Positions 19,548-29,205 of a stretch of 64,000 nucleotides of DNA are shown piece by piece (the stretch's first letter is position 1; every line of letters begins with the position of its first letter). Both the position numbers and the translations under genes were made by a program. Source of the DNA: Roseovarius marisflavi (lineage in GTDB: Bacteria; Pseudomonadota; Alphaproteobacteria; Rhodobacterales; Rhodobacteraceae); the NCBI RefSeq assembly GCF_900142625.1, contig NZ_FRBN01000006.1, positions 62,001 to 126,000 of the forward strand, read 5' to 3'. The notes beneath the pieces are model-generated. The model did not search any database, was not told the origin of the DNA, and worked only from the letters and a program-made list of their open reading frames with translations.

Positions 19548-22457
19548 ATGGCATATCAAACGCGCGGGCGTGACCCCCTGTTGGACAGCACGATGACACA
19601 GGCGATTGAAAAGCGCGGCAAGGAATTGCTGGGCCTGACGCTCTTGATGTTGGCGGCCATGGCGGCGGCGATGGTGGCCTCCTATAGCCCGGACGATCCC
19701 AGCTGGATGTCGGCCACCGATGCGCCGGTGCACAACTGGATGGGGCAGGTCGGGGCGTCGATTGCCGCGCCGTTGTTCATGATCGTCGGTTGGGGTGCCT
19801 GGGGTCTTGCCATCGTTCTGGCGGTCTGGGGCGCGCGCTTTGCGCTTCATCGCGGGCAAGAGCGCGCCATCGGGCGGCTTATCTTTGCGCCGATCTGGCT
19901 TGCGGTTCTGGCGCTCTATGCCTCGTCGCTGACGCCGGGGGCGGAGTGGGCCGCGACCCATAGCTTTGGGCTTGGCGGGCTTTTTGGCGACACGGTTCTG
20001 GGCACGCTTCTGGGTATTTTGCCAATCGGGGCGAGCCTTGGACTCAAGCTTTTGTCGGTGCTTTTGGGCGCGGGCATGCTTGTGCTTGGGGCGTTTGTGC
20101 TTGGGTTTACTAAGTTGGAGCTGTCGCAGATCACCCGCTTCCTTCTGGTTGGTGTGATCATGACCTATGCCGGTATCATGACCCTTTTGGGCAAGGGCGC
20201 CGGGGGCGCGGCGCAGGCCGGGCAGGCCATGCAGGCGCGACTTGCCGATCGGCGTGCGCGCCGGGCAGAGGCCGCAGAGACCGCTGCCGCCGCCTATTAT
20301 GAGCCAGAGGTACAGCCTTCGGTCGTGCGGCGCGCCTATGCCGAGCCCGCTTTCGAGGACGCACAAGATTACGCCCCGGTTGCGGAAAAGCCCGGTGGCC
20401 TGCTTGCGCGGATGCCGATGCTGATGCGCAAACCCGATGTGATGCCAGAGCCGGAATTGGTGGAAACCGCCGCCTTTGAGGGCGAGGCGGAAATGCCCGG
20501 CGACGATCGGATCAGCGCCAAGATCTCGGATGTGATCCGGGCGCGGGTGCGTCAAAACCCGGCCGTGCGCGCCGAATCCGTGGCGCCGCTGACCAAGGGG
20601 CGCGGGCGCGGGCCTGATCCTCTGATCCTGAGCACAGGGCCGAAGGTTGCCCTGCCGCCAGAGCCGCCGCTGACCGCGCGCCGGGTGACGGATGTGCCGC
20701 CGGTGCCGCAATCCTATGGCTTTGACGACGAGGCGCCGTTTGACGATGACGAAGTGCTTGTCGATGATTTTGCCGCCTACGAGCCCGAACCGGAGCCACA
20801 GCCGGTGGCGCAGGCGCCGCGCATCCCCACGCCCGAGCCGCGCAAGGTGGTACAGCATGCCCCGCGCCGCGCGCCGCAGCCCTCGACGCAGGCCATTGCC
20901 GAGGCGCAGCCTGTGCTGCAATTCGATGAAGGCGCGGGCGTCGAGTACGAATTGCCGCCGCTCAGCCTTTTGTCGAGCACCGAAAATATTCAGCGCCATC
21001 ACCTGAGCGACGAAGCGCTAGAGGAAAACGCGCGCATGCTTGAAAGCGTGCTCGACGATTACGGCGTCAAGGGCGAGATCGTCAGCGTGCGCCCCGGTCC
21101 GGTCGTGACCATGTACGAGCTTGAACCGGCGCCGGGCCTCAAGGCGAGCCGGGTGATCGGGCTTGCCGATGATATCGCGCGCTCGATGTCGGCGCTTTCG
21201 GCGCGGGTTTCAACCGTGCCGGGCCGCTCGGTGATCGGCATCGAATTGCCCAATGACAACCGCGAGATGGTTGGGTTCCGAGAAATCCTGTCAAGCCGCG
21301 CCTATGGCGACGGCAATCAGCGCCTGCCGCTGGCGCTTGGCAAGGATATCGGTGGTGATCCGATGGTCGCGAACCTTGCCAAGATGCCCCACCTTTTGAT
21401 TGCGGGCACCACCGGTTCGGGTAAGTCGGTGGCGATCAACACGATGATCCTGAGCCTTTTGTACAAGCTGACGCCGGAAGAATGCCGGATGATCATGATT
21501 GACCCCAAGATGCTTGAACTGTCGGTTTATGACGGCATTCCGCATCTGTTGTCGCCGGTTGTGACCGATCCCAAAAAGGCGGTCGTGGCCCTGAAATGGG
21601 TCGTGGCGGAAATGGAAGACCGCTATCGCAAGATGTCGAAAATGGGCGTGCGTAACATCGACGGCTATAATGGTCGCGTCGACGAGGCCCTCAAAAAGGG
21701 CGAATTGTTCAGCCGCACGGTGCAGACCGGCTTTGACGACGACACCGGCGAGCCGGTGTTCGAGACCGACGAATTCGCCCCCGAGCGGATGCCCTATATC
21801 GTTGTGATCGTCGACGAGATGGCCGACCTGATGATGGTGGCCGGCAAAGAGATCGAGGCCTGCATTCAGCGCCTCGCGCAGATGGCGCGCGCCAGCGGCA
21901 TTCACCTTATCATGGCCACACAGCGCCCTTCGGTGGATGTGATCACCGGCACGATCAAGGCCAACTTTCCGACCCGGATTTCGTTTCAGGTCACGAGCAA
22001 GATCGACAGCCGCACCATTCTTGGCGAGATGGGCGCAGAACAGCTTTTGGGCATGGGGGACATGCTCTACATGGCGGGCGGCGGCAAGATCACCCGCTGT
22101 CACGGGCCATTTGTAAGCGACGAAGAGGTCGAAGAGGTGGTCAACCACCTCAAGGCTTACGGCCCGCCGACCTATGTCGGCAGCGTCCTTCAGGGCCCCG
22201 ACGAGGATAAGGCCGACAGCATCGACGCGGTTCTCGGGCTTAGCTCGGGCGGCAATACCGATATGGAAGACGCGCTTTACGATACGGCGGTTGCCATCGT
22301 GATCAAGGATCGCAAATGCTCGACCTCCTATATCCAGCGCAAGCTTGCGATCGGCTATAACAAGGCCGCACGCCTTGTCGAACAGATGGAAGATCAGGGC
22401 ATCGTCAGCTCTGCCAACCATGTCGGTAAACGCGAAATTCTGGTGCCGGAGCAGTAA
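19548..22457 (+). CDS. ftsK: DNA translocase FtsK
   Basis: Septal DNA pump that clears chromosome dimers and coordinates division. About 969 residues. Four hydrophobic segments span roughly residues 30-200, a low-complexity Pro/Glu/Ala linker reaches about residue 470, and the motor follows with Walker [14 protein letters not shown] and Walker [15 protein letters not shown]. The C-terminal gamma winged-helix domain that reads KOPS sites is present ([20 protein letters not shown]). An earlier ATG at 19527 would overlap the aminotransferase stop as ATGA and add seven residues; either start is possible. Confidence 0.96.
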   Translation: MAYQTRGRDPLLDSTMTQAIEKRGKELLGLTLLMLAAMAAAMVASYSPDDPSWMSATDAPVHNWMGQVGASIAAPLFMIVGWGAWGLAIVLAVWGARFALHRGQERAIGRLIFAPIWLAVLALYASSLTPGAEWAATHSFGLGGLFGDTVLGTLLGILPIGASLGLKLLSVLLGAGMLVLGAFVLGFTKLELSQITRFLLVGVIMTYAGIMTLLGKGAGGAAQAGQAMQARLADRRARRAEAAETAAAAYYEPEVQPSVVRRAYAEPAFEDAQDYAPVAEKPGGLLARMPMLMRKPDVMPEPELVETAAFEGEAEMPGDDRISAKISDVIRARVRQNPAVRAESVAPLTKGRGRGPDPLILSTGPKVALPPEPPLTARRVTDVPPVPQSYGFDDEAPFDDDEVLVDDFAAYEPEPEPQPVAQAPRIPTPEPRKVVQHAPRRAPQPSTQAIAEAQPVLQFDEGAGVEYELPPLSLLSSTENIQRHHLSDEALEENARMLESVLDDYGVKGEIVSVRPGPVVTMYELEPAPGLKASRVIGLADDIARSMSALSARVSTVPGRSVIGIELPNDNREMVGFREILSSRAYGDGNQRLPLALGKDIGGDPMVANLAKMPHLLIAGTTGSGKSVAINTMILSLLYKLTPEECRMIMIDPKMLELSVYDGIPHLLSPVVTDPKKAVVALKWVVAEMEDRYRKMSKMGVRNIDGYNGRVDEALKKGELFSRTVQTGFDDDTGEPVFETDEFAPERMPYIVVIVDEMADLMMVAGKEIEACIQRLAQMARASGIHLIMATQRPSVDVITGTIKANFPTRISFQVTSKIDSRTILGEMGAEQLLGMGDMLYMAGGGKITRCHGPFVSDEEVEEVVNHLKAYGPPTYVGSVLQGPDEDKADSIDAVLGLSSGGNTDMEDALYDTAVAIVIKDRKCSTSYIQRKLAIGYNKAARLVEQMEDQGIVSSANHVGKREILVPEQ

Positions 22458-22536
22458 ACCCTTTCCCGCGTTCCACCGGGTTTCGGATTGGGCGCGGGCA
22501 GAGGTCACAGCCACCTCCAAAGGCGGAGACAGAGAT

Positions 22537-23247
22537 ATGCCCGACGATTCCATCCCCTCAGTGGACACCCAGACGGGTGTCACACAGCGCCTGATGGATG
22601 TCCCGAACTGGCTCTATCTCTTGCGGGAATTCGATTCGCTCTATCGCTATGGATCTGCGGGCGGCAGCCCGGCGATCCGTGGTCATCGCAAGCGGGTGCG
22701 CGACAGGCTCTCGGCGGTTATGGCCCGCAACCCGGAAATGAGTGTGCGCGCGAGCGAGACCAAGCCGGTCACGGCGCATCTTCCCCGCGCGCTTGACCTT
22801 GGTGAGCGGGCCGCGATGCAGGGCATGGCGCGCGCGCTGCGCGAGGTCAAAGACGCGCTGACCTGGGAATACGGCTATGAGAAGATTTCCAGGGCGTTGA
22901 GCCAGAAATATGCCTATTGCGAAATCCTCGGCCCGCAAGGCCCGGTGCAATGCGACAACCTGATCCTTGGGTTCGTGCTGTTTGCCCCGAATACGACCTA
23001 TCCACAGCATAGCCACAATGAGATTGAGGAAAGCTATATCTCGATCTCCGGCGCCTGGTCGGAAAACAACTCGGCGGTTTTTGCCCCCGGATCTCTGATC
23101 CTCAATCGGTCGGGAGATGAGCATCGCATCACCACAGGGGATCGCGACCCCTGTTTGCTTGCCTATGCCTGGACCGGCCCCGAGGCGCGGCTTGCCAAGC
23201 CGGACATGAAGCTGTCATCGACCCGCAAAACCAAATCGGCGCCATAA
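22537..23247 (+). CDS. dddL: Dimethylsulfoniopropionate lyase DddL
   Basis: Cupin-fold enzyme, 236 residues, that cleaves the algal osmolyte DMSP to dimethyl sulfide and acrylate. The body matches DddL: NWLYLLREFDSLYRYGSAGG, LTWEYGYEKISRALSQKYAY, and the cupin metal site YPQHSHNEIEESY (His158, His160, Glu164) with a further His at 196 (GDEHRIT); Tyr167 lies in the same motif. The ATG at 22537 follows GGCGGAG. No other DMSP catabolic gene is nearby. Confidence 0.88.
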   Translation: MPDDSIPSVDTQTGVTQRLMDVPNWLYLLREFDSLYRYGSAGGSPAIRGHRKRVRDRLSAVMARNPEMSVRASETKPVTAHLPRALDLGERAAMQGMARALREVKDALTWEYGYEKISRALSQKYAYCEILGPQGPVQCDNLILGFVLFAPNTTYPQHSHNEIEESYISISGAWSENNSAVFAPGSLILNRSGDEHRITTGDRDPCLLAYAWTGPEARLAKPDMKLSSTRKTKSAP

Positions 23248-23266
23248 ACGCGCGCTTTGCTATCGG

Positions 23267-23285
23267 ATAACACCCGGCGTGTTAT
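23267..23285. repeat. 7-bp hairpin between dddL and lolA
   Basis: ATAACAC-CCGGC-GTGTTAT forms a perfect inverted repeat 19 bases after the dddL stop. With no T-tract it is a weak terminator; it could also be an operator. Confidence 0.4.
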
Positions 23286-23364
23286 TGCGTCTCTTGGCGC
23301 GCGCCCCCATGTTTTTGGCCAAGACAGGATGCAAAGGCTTGTGGAAAGGCTTAGATCAGACGTT

Positions 23365-23970
23365 ATGAATTATATGCGTATCTTGACGGTCCCGGCATTT
23401 ATGCTGGCGATGACCCTCCCGGCGGCGGCGCAACAGCTGTCGCTTGGGCAAATCTCTGGCTATCTGAACGGTCTCAAGACCGCGCAGGGCGCATTTACCC
23501 AGATCAACGATGATGGCACGATCAGCACGGGGCGCATATTGATCAAGCGTCCGGGGCGGGTGCGGTTCGAATATGATCCGCCCGAGAAAACGCTGGTGGT
23601 TGCCGATGGCGATACGGTGGGGATCGTCGATCCCAAGTCAAACACCGGAACCGAGGCCTATCCGCTGCACCGCACGCCGCTCAAGATCATCCTTGCGCGC
23701 AATGTCGACCTGACCCGCGAGCGGATGGTCACCGGCCATAGCAGCGACGGCAAATCCACCACGGTGCGTGCGCAGGACCCCGATAACCCCGAATACGGAA
23801 GTATCGAGCTTGTCTTTACCGGTGATCCGGTCGAGTTGCGCCAATGGGTGATCAACGACAGCGGCGGCAGCCGCACGACGGTGGTTCTGGGCGATCTCAA
23901 AACCGGCATGCGCCTTGAGGATGAAAGCTTCGTCATTCCCGGCAAGGACCGGGTCCTGATCGACCGTTAG
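23365..23970 (+). CDS. lolA: Outer-membrane lipoprotein carrier LolA
   Basis: Periplasmic chaperone that carries lipoproteins from LolCDE to the outer membrane. 201 residues: a signal peptide (MRILTVPAFMLAMTLPAAAQ) then the LolA beta-barrel, with typical blocks GRILIKRPGRVRFEYDPP and TLVVADGDTVGIVDPKSN. The ATG at 23365 or 23374 could start it; longer frames add residues before a good signal peptide. It sits between ftsK-dddL and a convergent lytic transglycosylase; ftsK-lolA proximity is common in proteobacteria. Confidence 0.9.
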   Translation: MNYMRILTVPAFMLAMTLPAAAQQLSLGQISGYLNGLKTAQGAFTQINDDGTISTGRILIKRPGRVRFEYDPPEKTLVVADGDTVGIVDPKSNTGTEAYPLHRTPLKIILARNVDLTRERMVTGHSSDGKSTTVRAQDPDNPEYGSIELVFTGDPVELRQWVINDSGGSRTTVVLGDLKTGMRLEDESFVIPGKDRVLIDR

Positions 23971-23989
23971 GCGGCCCTCTTCGCGCCCC

Positions 23990-24032
23990 TGCAGGCGGCC
24001 TCGCGGGGGTCCCCTCCCGAGGCGCGCCTGCA
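23990..24032. repeat. Imperfect long inverted repeat between convergent genes
   Basis: GCAGGCGGCCTCGCGGGGG is followed by its imperfect complement (ending CGAGGCGCGCCTGC), forming a roughly 18-bp GC-rich stem between lolA and the transglycosylase gene. It probably acts as a transcription block for both strands, although it has no T-tract. Confidence 0.5.
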
Positions 24033-24056
24033 AGAGCGGATGAGCCGACCCTTAGA

Positions 24057-24653
24057 TCACACGCGCCGCCCGCGACATTGTGCAAGCTGGCTCTGATAGG
24101 TTGTTGAGCGCGCCCCAACCTCGCCCGCTACCCGCAACAGCCAGGGCTTGCCATTGTAGCTGCCGCGCGAAAAGCCGGTGCGCCCTTCGTGATAGGCAAG
24201 GTACTGACTGCTTGCATCGCCCAGGGAAATCCCAAGGCCTTCATTGGATTTGGCCATATACCAGCCAATAAAATCGGCGGCGTCATGGATGTCGCTGCGG
24301 CGCGCGGCAAAGCGGTTATTGTCGCGCTTGTACTCATCCCAGGTGCCGTCCAGCGCCTGGCTGTAGCCATAGGCCGAACTTTGCCGACCCATCGGGATCA
24401 CCCCGAGTGAATAGCGAAACGGCGTGCGCGCATCGCTGATGAATTTGCTTTCCTGGTAAATCGTCGCCATCTGCACATGCACCGGCACACCCCATCGGCG
24501 CTCGGCCGCACGGAAGGCGCGGGCATATTCCGGGCGCTCACCCAGGATGGCGCAGGCGTTGTCTAGGTTGCGCGGTGCTGTGCCATAGCCGCTGCCGCCG
24601 CCACAGGAGGCCAGCAACAATAACACCATAAATGCGCGAAGAGTTCTGCTCAT
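24057..24653 (-). CDS. SLT-domain lytic transglycosylase lipoprotein
   Basis: Predicted peptidoglycan-cleaving lipoprotein of 198 residues. The signal ends in the lipobox LLLASC. The lysozyme-like SLT domain has the catalytic Glu in ATIYQESKFIS and further motifs SSAYGYSQALDGTW and QYLAYHEG, comparable with E. coli EmtA-like small lytic enzymes. Divergent from hspQ. Confidence 0.82.
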   Translation of the reverse strand: MSRTLRAFMVLLLLASCGGGSGYGTAPRNLDNACAILGERPEYARAFRAAERRWGVPVHVQMATIYQESKFISDARTPFRYSLGVIPMGRQSSAYGYSQALDGTWDEYKRDNNRFAARRSDIHDAADFIGWYMAKSNEGLGISLGDASSQYLAYHEGRTGFSRGSYNGKPWLLRVAGEVGARSTTYQSQLAQCRGRRV

Positions 24654-24719
24654 CTGCCTCTCGCTTTCTTCTTTTTTCGGTAGTTTAGCCGAATCTGCGA
24701 GCGGTGGAAATCACGAATT

Positions 24720-24797
24720 ACCCGATTTTGTGGCGCCGCCCTGCGCGGCCTGACTGTAGGGATGAGGTTCACAGACTGTTTCCGCCGAAAATCGGGT
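24720..24797. repeat. 10-bp inverted repeat with 58-base spacing in the divergent promoter region
   Basis: ACCCGATTTT (24720-24729) is matched by AAAATCGGGT (24788-24797) between the transglycosylase gene and hspQ. The arms may be two half-sites for one regulator. A CTTGAAA box at 24818-24824, typical of heat-shock -35 elements, lies just downstream, but I see no convincing -10 partner. Confidence 0.4.
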
Positions 24798-24856
24798 GGA
24801 TGGTTGGACAAACCACCCTTGAAACGTTTACTATGTCTCTGTAGGGGCTGTTTATT

Positions 24857-25183
24857 ATGATTAGATCACGCGCGAAATATCACCTGGGCCAGGTTGTCCG
24901 CCACAAGAAACACCCCTTTCGCGGGGTGATCTTTGACGTGGATCCACAATTTTCAAACACGGACGAATGGTATGCCTCGATCCCCGAGGATAGCCGCCCG
25001 TCGAAAGAACAGCCGTTCTATCACCTTCTGGCCGAGAATGAGCAGAGCTATTACGTGGCCTATGTCAGCGAACAGAACCTTGTTGCGGATTATTCCGGCG
25101 AGCCGGTAGATCATCCCGATATCCCCGATCTGTTCGGTCCGTTCGAGGACGGGCATTACCCGCTGCATTTCCAGCTCAACTGA
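24857..25183 (+). CDS. hspQ: Heat shock protein HspQ
   Basis: Small hemimethylated-DNA-binding-domain protein of 108 residues; in enterobacteria it modulates Lon and DnaA stability. The family core is clear: KYHLGQVVRHKKHPFRGVIFDVDP, QPFYHLLAENEQSYYVAYVSEQNL. The ATG is preceded at about ten bases by GTAGGGG. It is convergent with ggt. Confidence 0.92.
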   Translation: MIRSRAKYHLGQVVRHKKHPFRGVIFDVDPQFSNTDEWYASIPEDSRPSKEQPFYHLLAENEQSYYVAYVSEQNLVADYSGEPVDHPDIPDLFGPFEDGHYPLHFQLN

Positions 25184-25198
25184 GCGTCGATTGCGGGC

Positions 25199-25222
25199 AA
25201 GGGCGGGCTATCGCCCACCCTT
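25199..25222. terminator. Hairpin between convergent hspQ and ggt
   Basis: A 10-bp stem with one mismatch (AAGGGCGGGC / GCCCACCCTT) and a TATC loop fills the 44-base gap, followed by TTTCACCTT. It probably ends both transcripts. Confidence 0.55.
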
Positions 25223-25227
25223 TCACC

Positions 25228-26805
25228 TTAATATCCCAGGGCACAGCCATCTTTGCGCGGATCGCTGCCGCCTTCAAGAACGCCGCTTTCATGGATCTGG
25301 ATCGCCTGCGCGCCGCCGATCGCATCCGGATCGGCGATTACGTCATGCCCCTTGTCCGCAAGCGCCTGCGCCACATCCGCGCCATAGCCGCGCTCAAGCT
25401 TGAGGCCCGTCGGATCGGCAAAGGCGCGCGGTGCATCAATCGCGGCCTGCGGGCCGAGACCGAAATCGCGCAGGTTTGACACAAATCGTGCATGGCCCGT
25501 CGATTGATACGACCCGCCCATCACCCCGAATGGCATGGTCACGCGACCGCCTTCGGTCAGCATGCCGGGAATGATCGTGTGCATCGGTCGCTTGCCGCCG
25601 CCAAGCTCGTTGGGATGCCCCTCTTCGAGGGTAAAGCCCGCGCCCCGGTTTTGCAGCAGGATGCCAAACTTTTCTGATGCGATGCCCGACCCAAACCCGT
25701 GAAAGATCGAATAAATCAACGAGACAGCCATGCGATCACGATCAACGACCGTGATATAGACCGTATCGCGGTGCACCGCTTCGGTCAGCGGTTTAGCGAC
25801 CGCCATCGCCTTTTGGGGGTCAATCAGCGCGGCCAGATTGGCCGCCGTATCGGGTGCCAGCATGTAATCAAGCCGCGTCGTGCTGGCCGGATCGGCGATA
25901 AAACGGTTGCGCGCGTCATAGGCAAGCTTGGTCGCCTCTGCCTCGATATGAACGCGCTCTGCGCCAAAAGGGTCCATGCCGGCGATGTCGAAATGCTTGA
26001 GAATGTTCAAAAGCAGGATCGCAGTCGCGCCCTGACCGTTGGGCGGATGCTCGACCAGATTGGCGCCTTTGTATTCACCGCTCACGGGCGTCGTATAATC
26101 ACAGCGCTGAGCGGCGAAATCCGCCGCGCTATGCGCGCCGCCCATGGCGTTGAGCACGGCCAGCATGTCCTCGGCAATCTCGCCTTCGTAAAACGCGGCG
26201 CGCCCGTCCTTGGCAATCCGGCGCAGAACCCCGGCCTGACCGGGGGCGTGAAACATCTCGCCGGGCTTGGGCGGTGTGCCCCCTGGCATGAAATGCCGCA
26301 GCCCATGGCCCTGCAGGGCCTTGCCCGCCGTGGGCCAGTCATGCGCCACGCGCGGTGCCACGGGAACGCCGTGTTCGGCATAATGGATCGCGGGTGCCAG
26401 AAGCGTATCAAGGCCAAGCCGACCGTGATCGGCGCTCAGTTGGCAAAACGCATCAATCGCGCCGGGTATGGTCACCGCATGCGCGCTGTTGAGGGGAACT
26501 GTGGTGTGGCCCTGCGCGCGCAGCGCGTCGGCGTCTGCGGCGGCGGGTGCCCGGCCAGACCCGTTGAGGGCATGAATCTGGTCCTCGCCCGGCTTGGTGA
26601 AAAGCACAAAGCAATCGCCCCCGATGCCGGTCATCTGCGGCTCGCAAATGCCCAGAAGCACCGCACCGGCAATCGCCGCATCCATGGCGTTGCCACCTTG
26701 CTGAAGGATATCAATCGCAGCCTTGGCCGCCAGCGGGTGCGAGGTGGCACACATTCCGTTTGTCGCATAGGTGGCCGAGCGGCCGGGCAGGTGAAAATCG
26801 CGCAT
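25228..26805 (-). CDS. ggt: Gamma-glutamyltransferase family protein
   Basis: Ntn-hydrolase of 525 residues related to gamma-glutamyltranspeptidases that act on glutathione and other gamma-glutamyl compounds. The precursor would self-cleave before the Thr in HRDTVYITVVDRD, where the small subunit begins. Other family blocks are MCATSHPLAAKAAIDILQQG, TGIGGDCFVLF and GGSYQSTGHARFVSN. The start at 26805 has GGAG five bases away; the open frame extends to 26949 without support. No signal peptide is seen, so a cytoplasmic enzyme is likely. Confidence 0.9.
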   Translation of the reverse strand: MRDFHLPGRSATYATNGMCATSHPLAAKAAIDILQQGGNAMDAAIAGAVLLGICEPQMTGIGGDCFVLFTKPGEDQIHALNGSGRAPAAADADALRAQGHTTVPLNSAHAVTIPGAIDAFCQLSADHGRLGLDTLLAPAIHYAEHGVPVAPRVAHDWPTAGKALQGHGLRHFMPGGTPPKPGEMFHAPGQAGVLRRIAKDGRAAFYEGEIAEDMLAVLNAMGGAHSAADFAAQRCDYTTPVSGEYKGANLVEHPPNGQGATAILLLNILKHFDIAGMDPFGAERVHIEAEATKLAYDARNRFIADPASTTRLDYMLAPDTAANLAALIDPQKAMAVAKPLTEAVHRDTVYITVVDRDRMAVSLIYSIFHGFGSGIASEKFGILLQNRGAGFTLEEGHPNELGGGKRPMHTIIPGMLTEGGRVTMPFGVMGGSYQSTGHARFVSNLRDFGLGPQAAIDAPRAFADPTGLKLERGYGADVAQALADKGHDVIADPDAIGGAQAIQIHESGVLEGGSDPRKDGCALGY

Positions 26806-27040
26806 GTCAGCTCCGTTATCCTGATGTTGGTCGGACAGTAGGGCCGGCGCAGTGATTTGCCAATTGCAGCGGTATGATTCCGGGGAATTTAAAACCTCGG
26901 CGCCGCACACTGGGTGGGGGCTATTACGCACGACGCCGAGGGAAGCCATATGCAGCTACACCTCAATGTATGGCGGGACTCTGGGGCGCTACTTTGGAGA
27001 AAATGGGGTTAGATTGGGGCGCCAGCACGGATAGGTTGTA

Positions 27041-27487
27041 TCAGGGTGCTTCGCGCAGGAATTCCAGCGTCAAATGGTTCATTCCATCGCGTCTTTCATA
27101 GGCAACACGTTCGGTCAGGTCGCGAATCAAGAACCAGCCGAATCCCCCCTCGGGCAGGTCATCGCGTGGCCCCGTGTGATCAGGCAAATTGCCTTGCGGC
27201 AGGCATAATCCTGGCAAGGGAGCACCGCCATCGCAGAGATGTAAGCAGAGCCGGTCCGGTTTGATCGACACCTTCAGCAGAAAGTCGCGCTCCTGATCCG
27301 TGGCATAGGCATGCTCAACGATGTTGTTCAGCGCCTCGGCCATGACAAGTTCGACCGATCCGCAGGTATCTTCGCACACGCCGCGCTCGGAGAGCCGCGA
27401 TCGCACCGCCAGCAATGTGTCGCGTACCGCCAGCTCCGAGGCCGTCGCCGTAAGCGTGAAATCCGTCAGTGTGCCCTCTAAAGTCAC
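27041..27487 (-). CDS. Anti-sigma factor RsbW-like serine kinase
   Basis: HATPase protein of about 148 residues from the RsbW/SpoIIAB group. The N-box is VMAEALNNIVEHAY, followed by LCDGGAPLPG and GGFGWFLIRDL. In partner switching such a kinase binds either a sigma factor or an unphosphorylated STAS protein. A GTG at 27487 with AAAAGGGA seven bases upstream is the best start; a TTG at 27565 would overlap the STAS gene by 29 bases. The target sigma factor is not in the window. Confidence 0.83.
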   Translation of the reverse strand: MTLEGTLTDFTLTATASELAVRDTLLAVRSRLSERGVCEDTCGSVELVMAEALNNIVEHAYATDQERDFLLKVSIKPDRLCLHLCDGGAPLPGLCLPQGNLPDHTGPRDDLPEGGFGWFLIRDLTERVAYERRDGMNHLTLEFLREAP

Positions 27488-27536
27488 CGCGATGTCCCTT
27501 TTGAAGTGGCGGACCGCCGGGGAGCCCGGCCTTTGA

Positions 27537-27875
27537 TCAACCTGTTGCACGCGCTTTGAGGGCAATGATATCGTCGTGAATTACAAATACGGTATCCATC
27601 CGTGTCAGGCGAAAGACCTTGGCCACATCGGGCGTCAACCCGGCCAGATCAAGCCGTCGCTCGCCACTTAGCTGTTTCATGGCGGCGACGATCGCGCCAA
27701 GGCCGCTTGAATCCACGAAGGTGACATTGCTGAGGTCGAGCACGATATGCGCCGGGCCTTGCGATGTGACATCGCGCATCCTGTCCTTGAACCGGATGGC
27801 GGCCGCGGCATCGATCCGTGCCTCGCCCACGGTTATGATATTCATGTCATTGTGATATGTTGATTGCAGGTCCAT
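27537..27875 (-). CDS. STAS-domain anti-sigma factor antagonist
   Basis: SpoIIAA/RsbV-type protein of 112 residues. It contains the phosphorylatable serine in LDLSNVTFVDSSGLGAIVAA. It lies 49 bases upstream of the RsbW-like kinase on the same strand and is probably its partner. GGAGG is located just before the ATG. Divergent from the thiolase gene. Confidence 0.9.
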   Translation of the reverse strand: MDLQSTYHNDMNIITVGEARIDAAAAIRFKDRMRDVTSQGPAHIVLDLSNVTFVDSSGLGAIVAAMKQLSGERRLDLAGLTPDVAKVFRLTRMDTVFVIHDDIIALKARATG

Positions 27876-27971
27876 GGTGCCTCCGGCCCGATACGTAGTA
27901 ATACAGCCAAGGCTAGACCCAATTGGTTACCATTCGGTATGCAGGATCAGAATTTTTCAGGAGGCAGGTCA

Positions 27972-29144
27972 ATGAATGAGGTTGTGATCGCAGGGGCGGC
28001 GCGCACCCCGATGGGTGGGTTCCAGGGAGATTTCGACGGGGTCGAGGCCGCCGTATTGGGCGGCGCTGCGATTCGCGCGGCCCTTGCCGATGCCCGTGCT
28101 GAAACGGTTGACGAGGTTCTTATGGGCTGTGTTCTGCCCGCAGGTCAGGGGCAGGCGCCCGCGCGTCAGGCCGGGTTTGCCGGCGGCCTCGGTGAAGAGG
28201 TGCCCGCCACCACGCTCAACAAGATGTGCGGGTCGGGGATGAAGGCGGCGATGATCGGCTTTGACCAGATCGCCCTTGGCCACACCGATCTGATGATCGC
28301 GGGTGGGATGGAATCGATGTCAAATGCGCCCTATCTTTTGCCAAAAATGCGCGGCGGCGCGCGTCTTGGCCACGCAGCGGTGGTGGATCACATGTTCCTT
28401 GACGGGCTGGAAGATGCCTATGACAAGGGGCGCCTCATGGGCACATTCGCCGAAGATTGCGCCGAGAAGTTCCAGTTCACCCGTCAGGCTCAGGACGAGT
28501 ACGCGCTTGCCTCGCTGCAAGGCGCTCTGGATGCTCAATCCTCGGGTGCGTTTGACGGCGAAATCACCCCTGTGACCCTCCAGACCCGCAAGGGCGAGGT
28601 GACCATTTCCCATGATGAGCAACCCGCCAAGGCCCGGCCTGAAAAGATACCGGAGCTCAAGCCTGCCTTTCGCAAGGGCGGCACCGTCACGGCGGCCAAT
28701 TCCAGCTCGATCAGCGATGGAGCCGCGGCGCTTGTCCTTGCGTCCCGCACGGCGACCGAGGCGCGCGGGTTGAACATTCGCGCCCGCATTCTGGGCCATG
28801 CCAGCCATGCCCAGGCCCCCGGTCTTTTCACGACCGCCCCGGTGCCTGCCGCGCAAAAGCTGCTGAAAACCATCGGCTGGTCGGTAGAGGATGTCGATCT
28901 CTGGGAGGTGAACGAGGCCTTCGCCGTGGTTCCGATGGCCTTCATGCACGAAATGGGCCTGTCCCGCGATAAGGTCAACGTCAATGGCGGCGCCTGCGCG
29001 CTTGGCCACCCGATTGGCGCAAGCGGTGCCCGGATCATGGTCACGCTGCTCAACGCGCTTGAAAAACGCGGTCTCAAACGCGGCGTCGCTGCGATCTGCA
29101 TTGGGGGCGGTGAAGGCACGGCAATCGCGATTGAGCGGGTGTGA
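27972..29144 (+). CDS. Acetyl-CoA acetyltransferase (thiolase)
   Basis: Thiolase of 390 residues that condenses or cleaves acyl-CoA. The nucleophilic Cys lies in LNKMCGSGMKAAM at about residue 88; the catalytic His is in VNEAFAV and GGACALGHPIGASG, and the second Cys in AICIGGGEGTA. Either PHB synthesis (PhaA-like) or degradation is possible. AGGAGG precedes the ATG at 27972. Confidence 0.93.
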   Translation: MNEVVIAGAARTPMGGFQGDFDGVEAAVLGGAAIRAALADARAETVDEVLMGCVLPAGQGQAPARQAGFAGGLGEEVPATTLNKMCGSGMKAAMIGFDQIALGHTDLMIAGGMESMSNAPYLLPKMRGGARLGHAAVVDHMFLDGLEDAYDKGRLMGTFAEDCAEKFQFTRQAQDEYALASLQGALDAQSSGAFDGEITPVTLQTRKGEVTISHDEQPAKARPEKIPELKPAFRKGGTVTAANSSSISDGAAALVLASRTATEARGLNIRARILGHASHAQAPGLFTTAPVPAAQKLLKTIGWSVEDVDLWEVNEAFAVVPMAFMHEMGLSRDKVNVNGGACALGHPIGASGARIMVTLLNALEKRGLKRGVAAICIGGGEGTAIAIERV

Positions 29145-29150
29145 CCCTGT

Positions 29151-29197
29151 TTCTTCTTGCCATAAATATCCCGGGGGTGTGGGGGCTGGCCCCCACG
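29151..29197 (-). repeat. Dispersed intergenic repeat, copy 3
   Basis: On the minus strand: GTGGGGG-loop-CCCCCAC hairpin (29179-29196), ACCCCCGGGATATTTATGGC, then AAGAAGAA. It lies between the thiolase stop and the fRMsr gene, in the same orientation as copy 1. Confidence 0.75.
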
Positions 29198-29205
29198 GCT
29201 TTCAG

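Noticed and set aside
19302-21002. 566-codon minus-strand frame opposite ftsK and the aminotransferase
   Set aside because: Low-complexity Arg/Ala/His-rich translation, no ribosome-binding site, lies over two well-supported genes.
23257-23364. N-terminal extension of LolA
   Set aside because: Adds 36 residues before an evident signal peptide, so the start was moved to 23365.
26806-27040. Small plus-strand frames between ggt and the anti-sigma gene
   Set aside because: They lack ribosome-binding sites and resemble no family; the gap also contains only a weak 8-bp inverted repeat.
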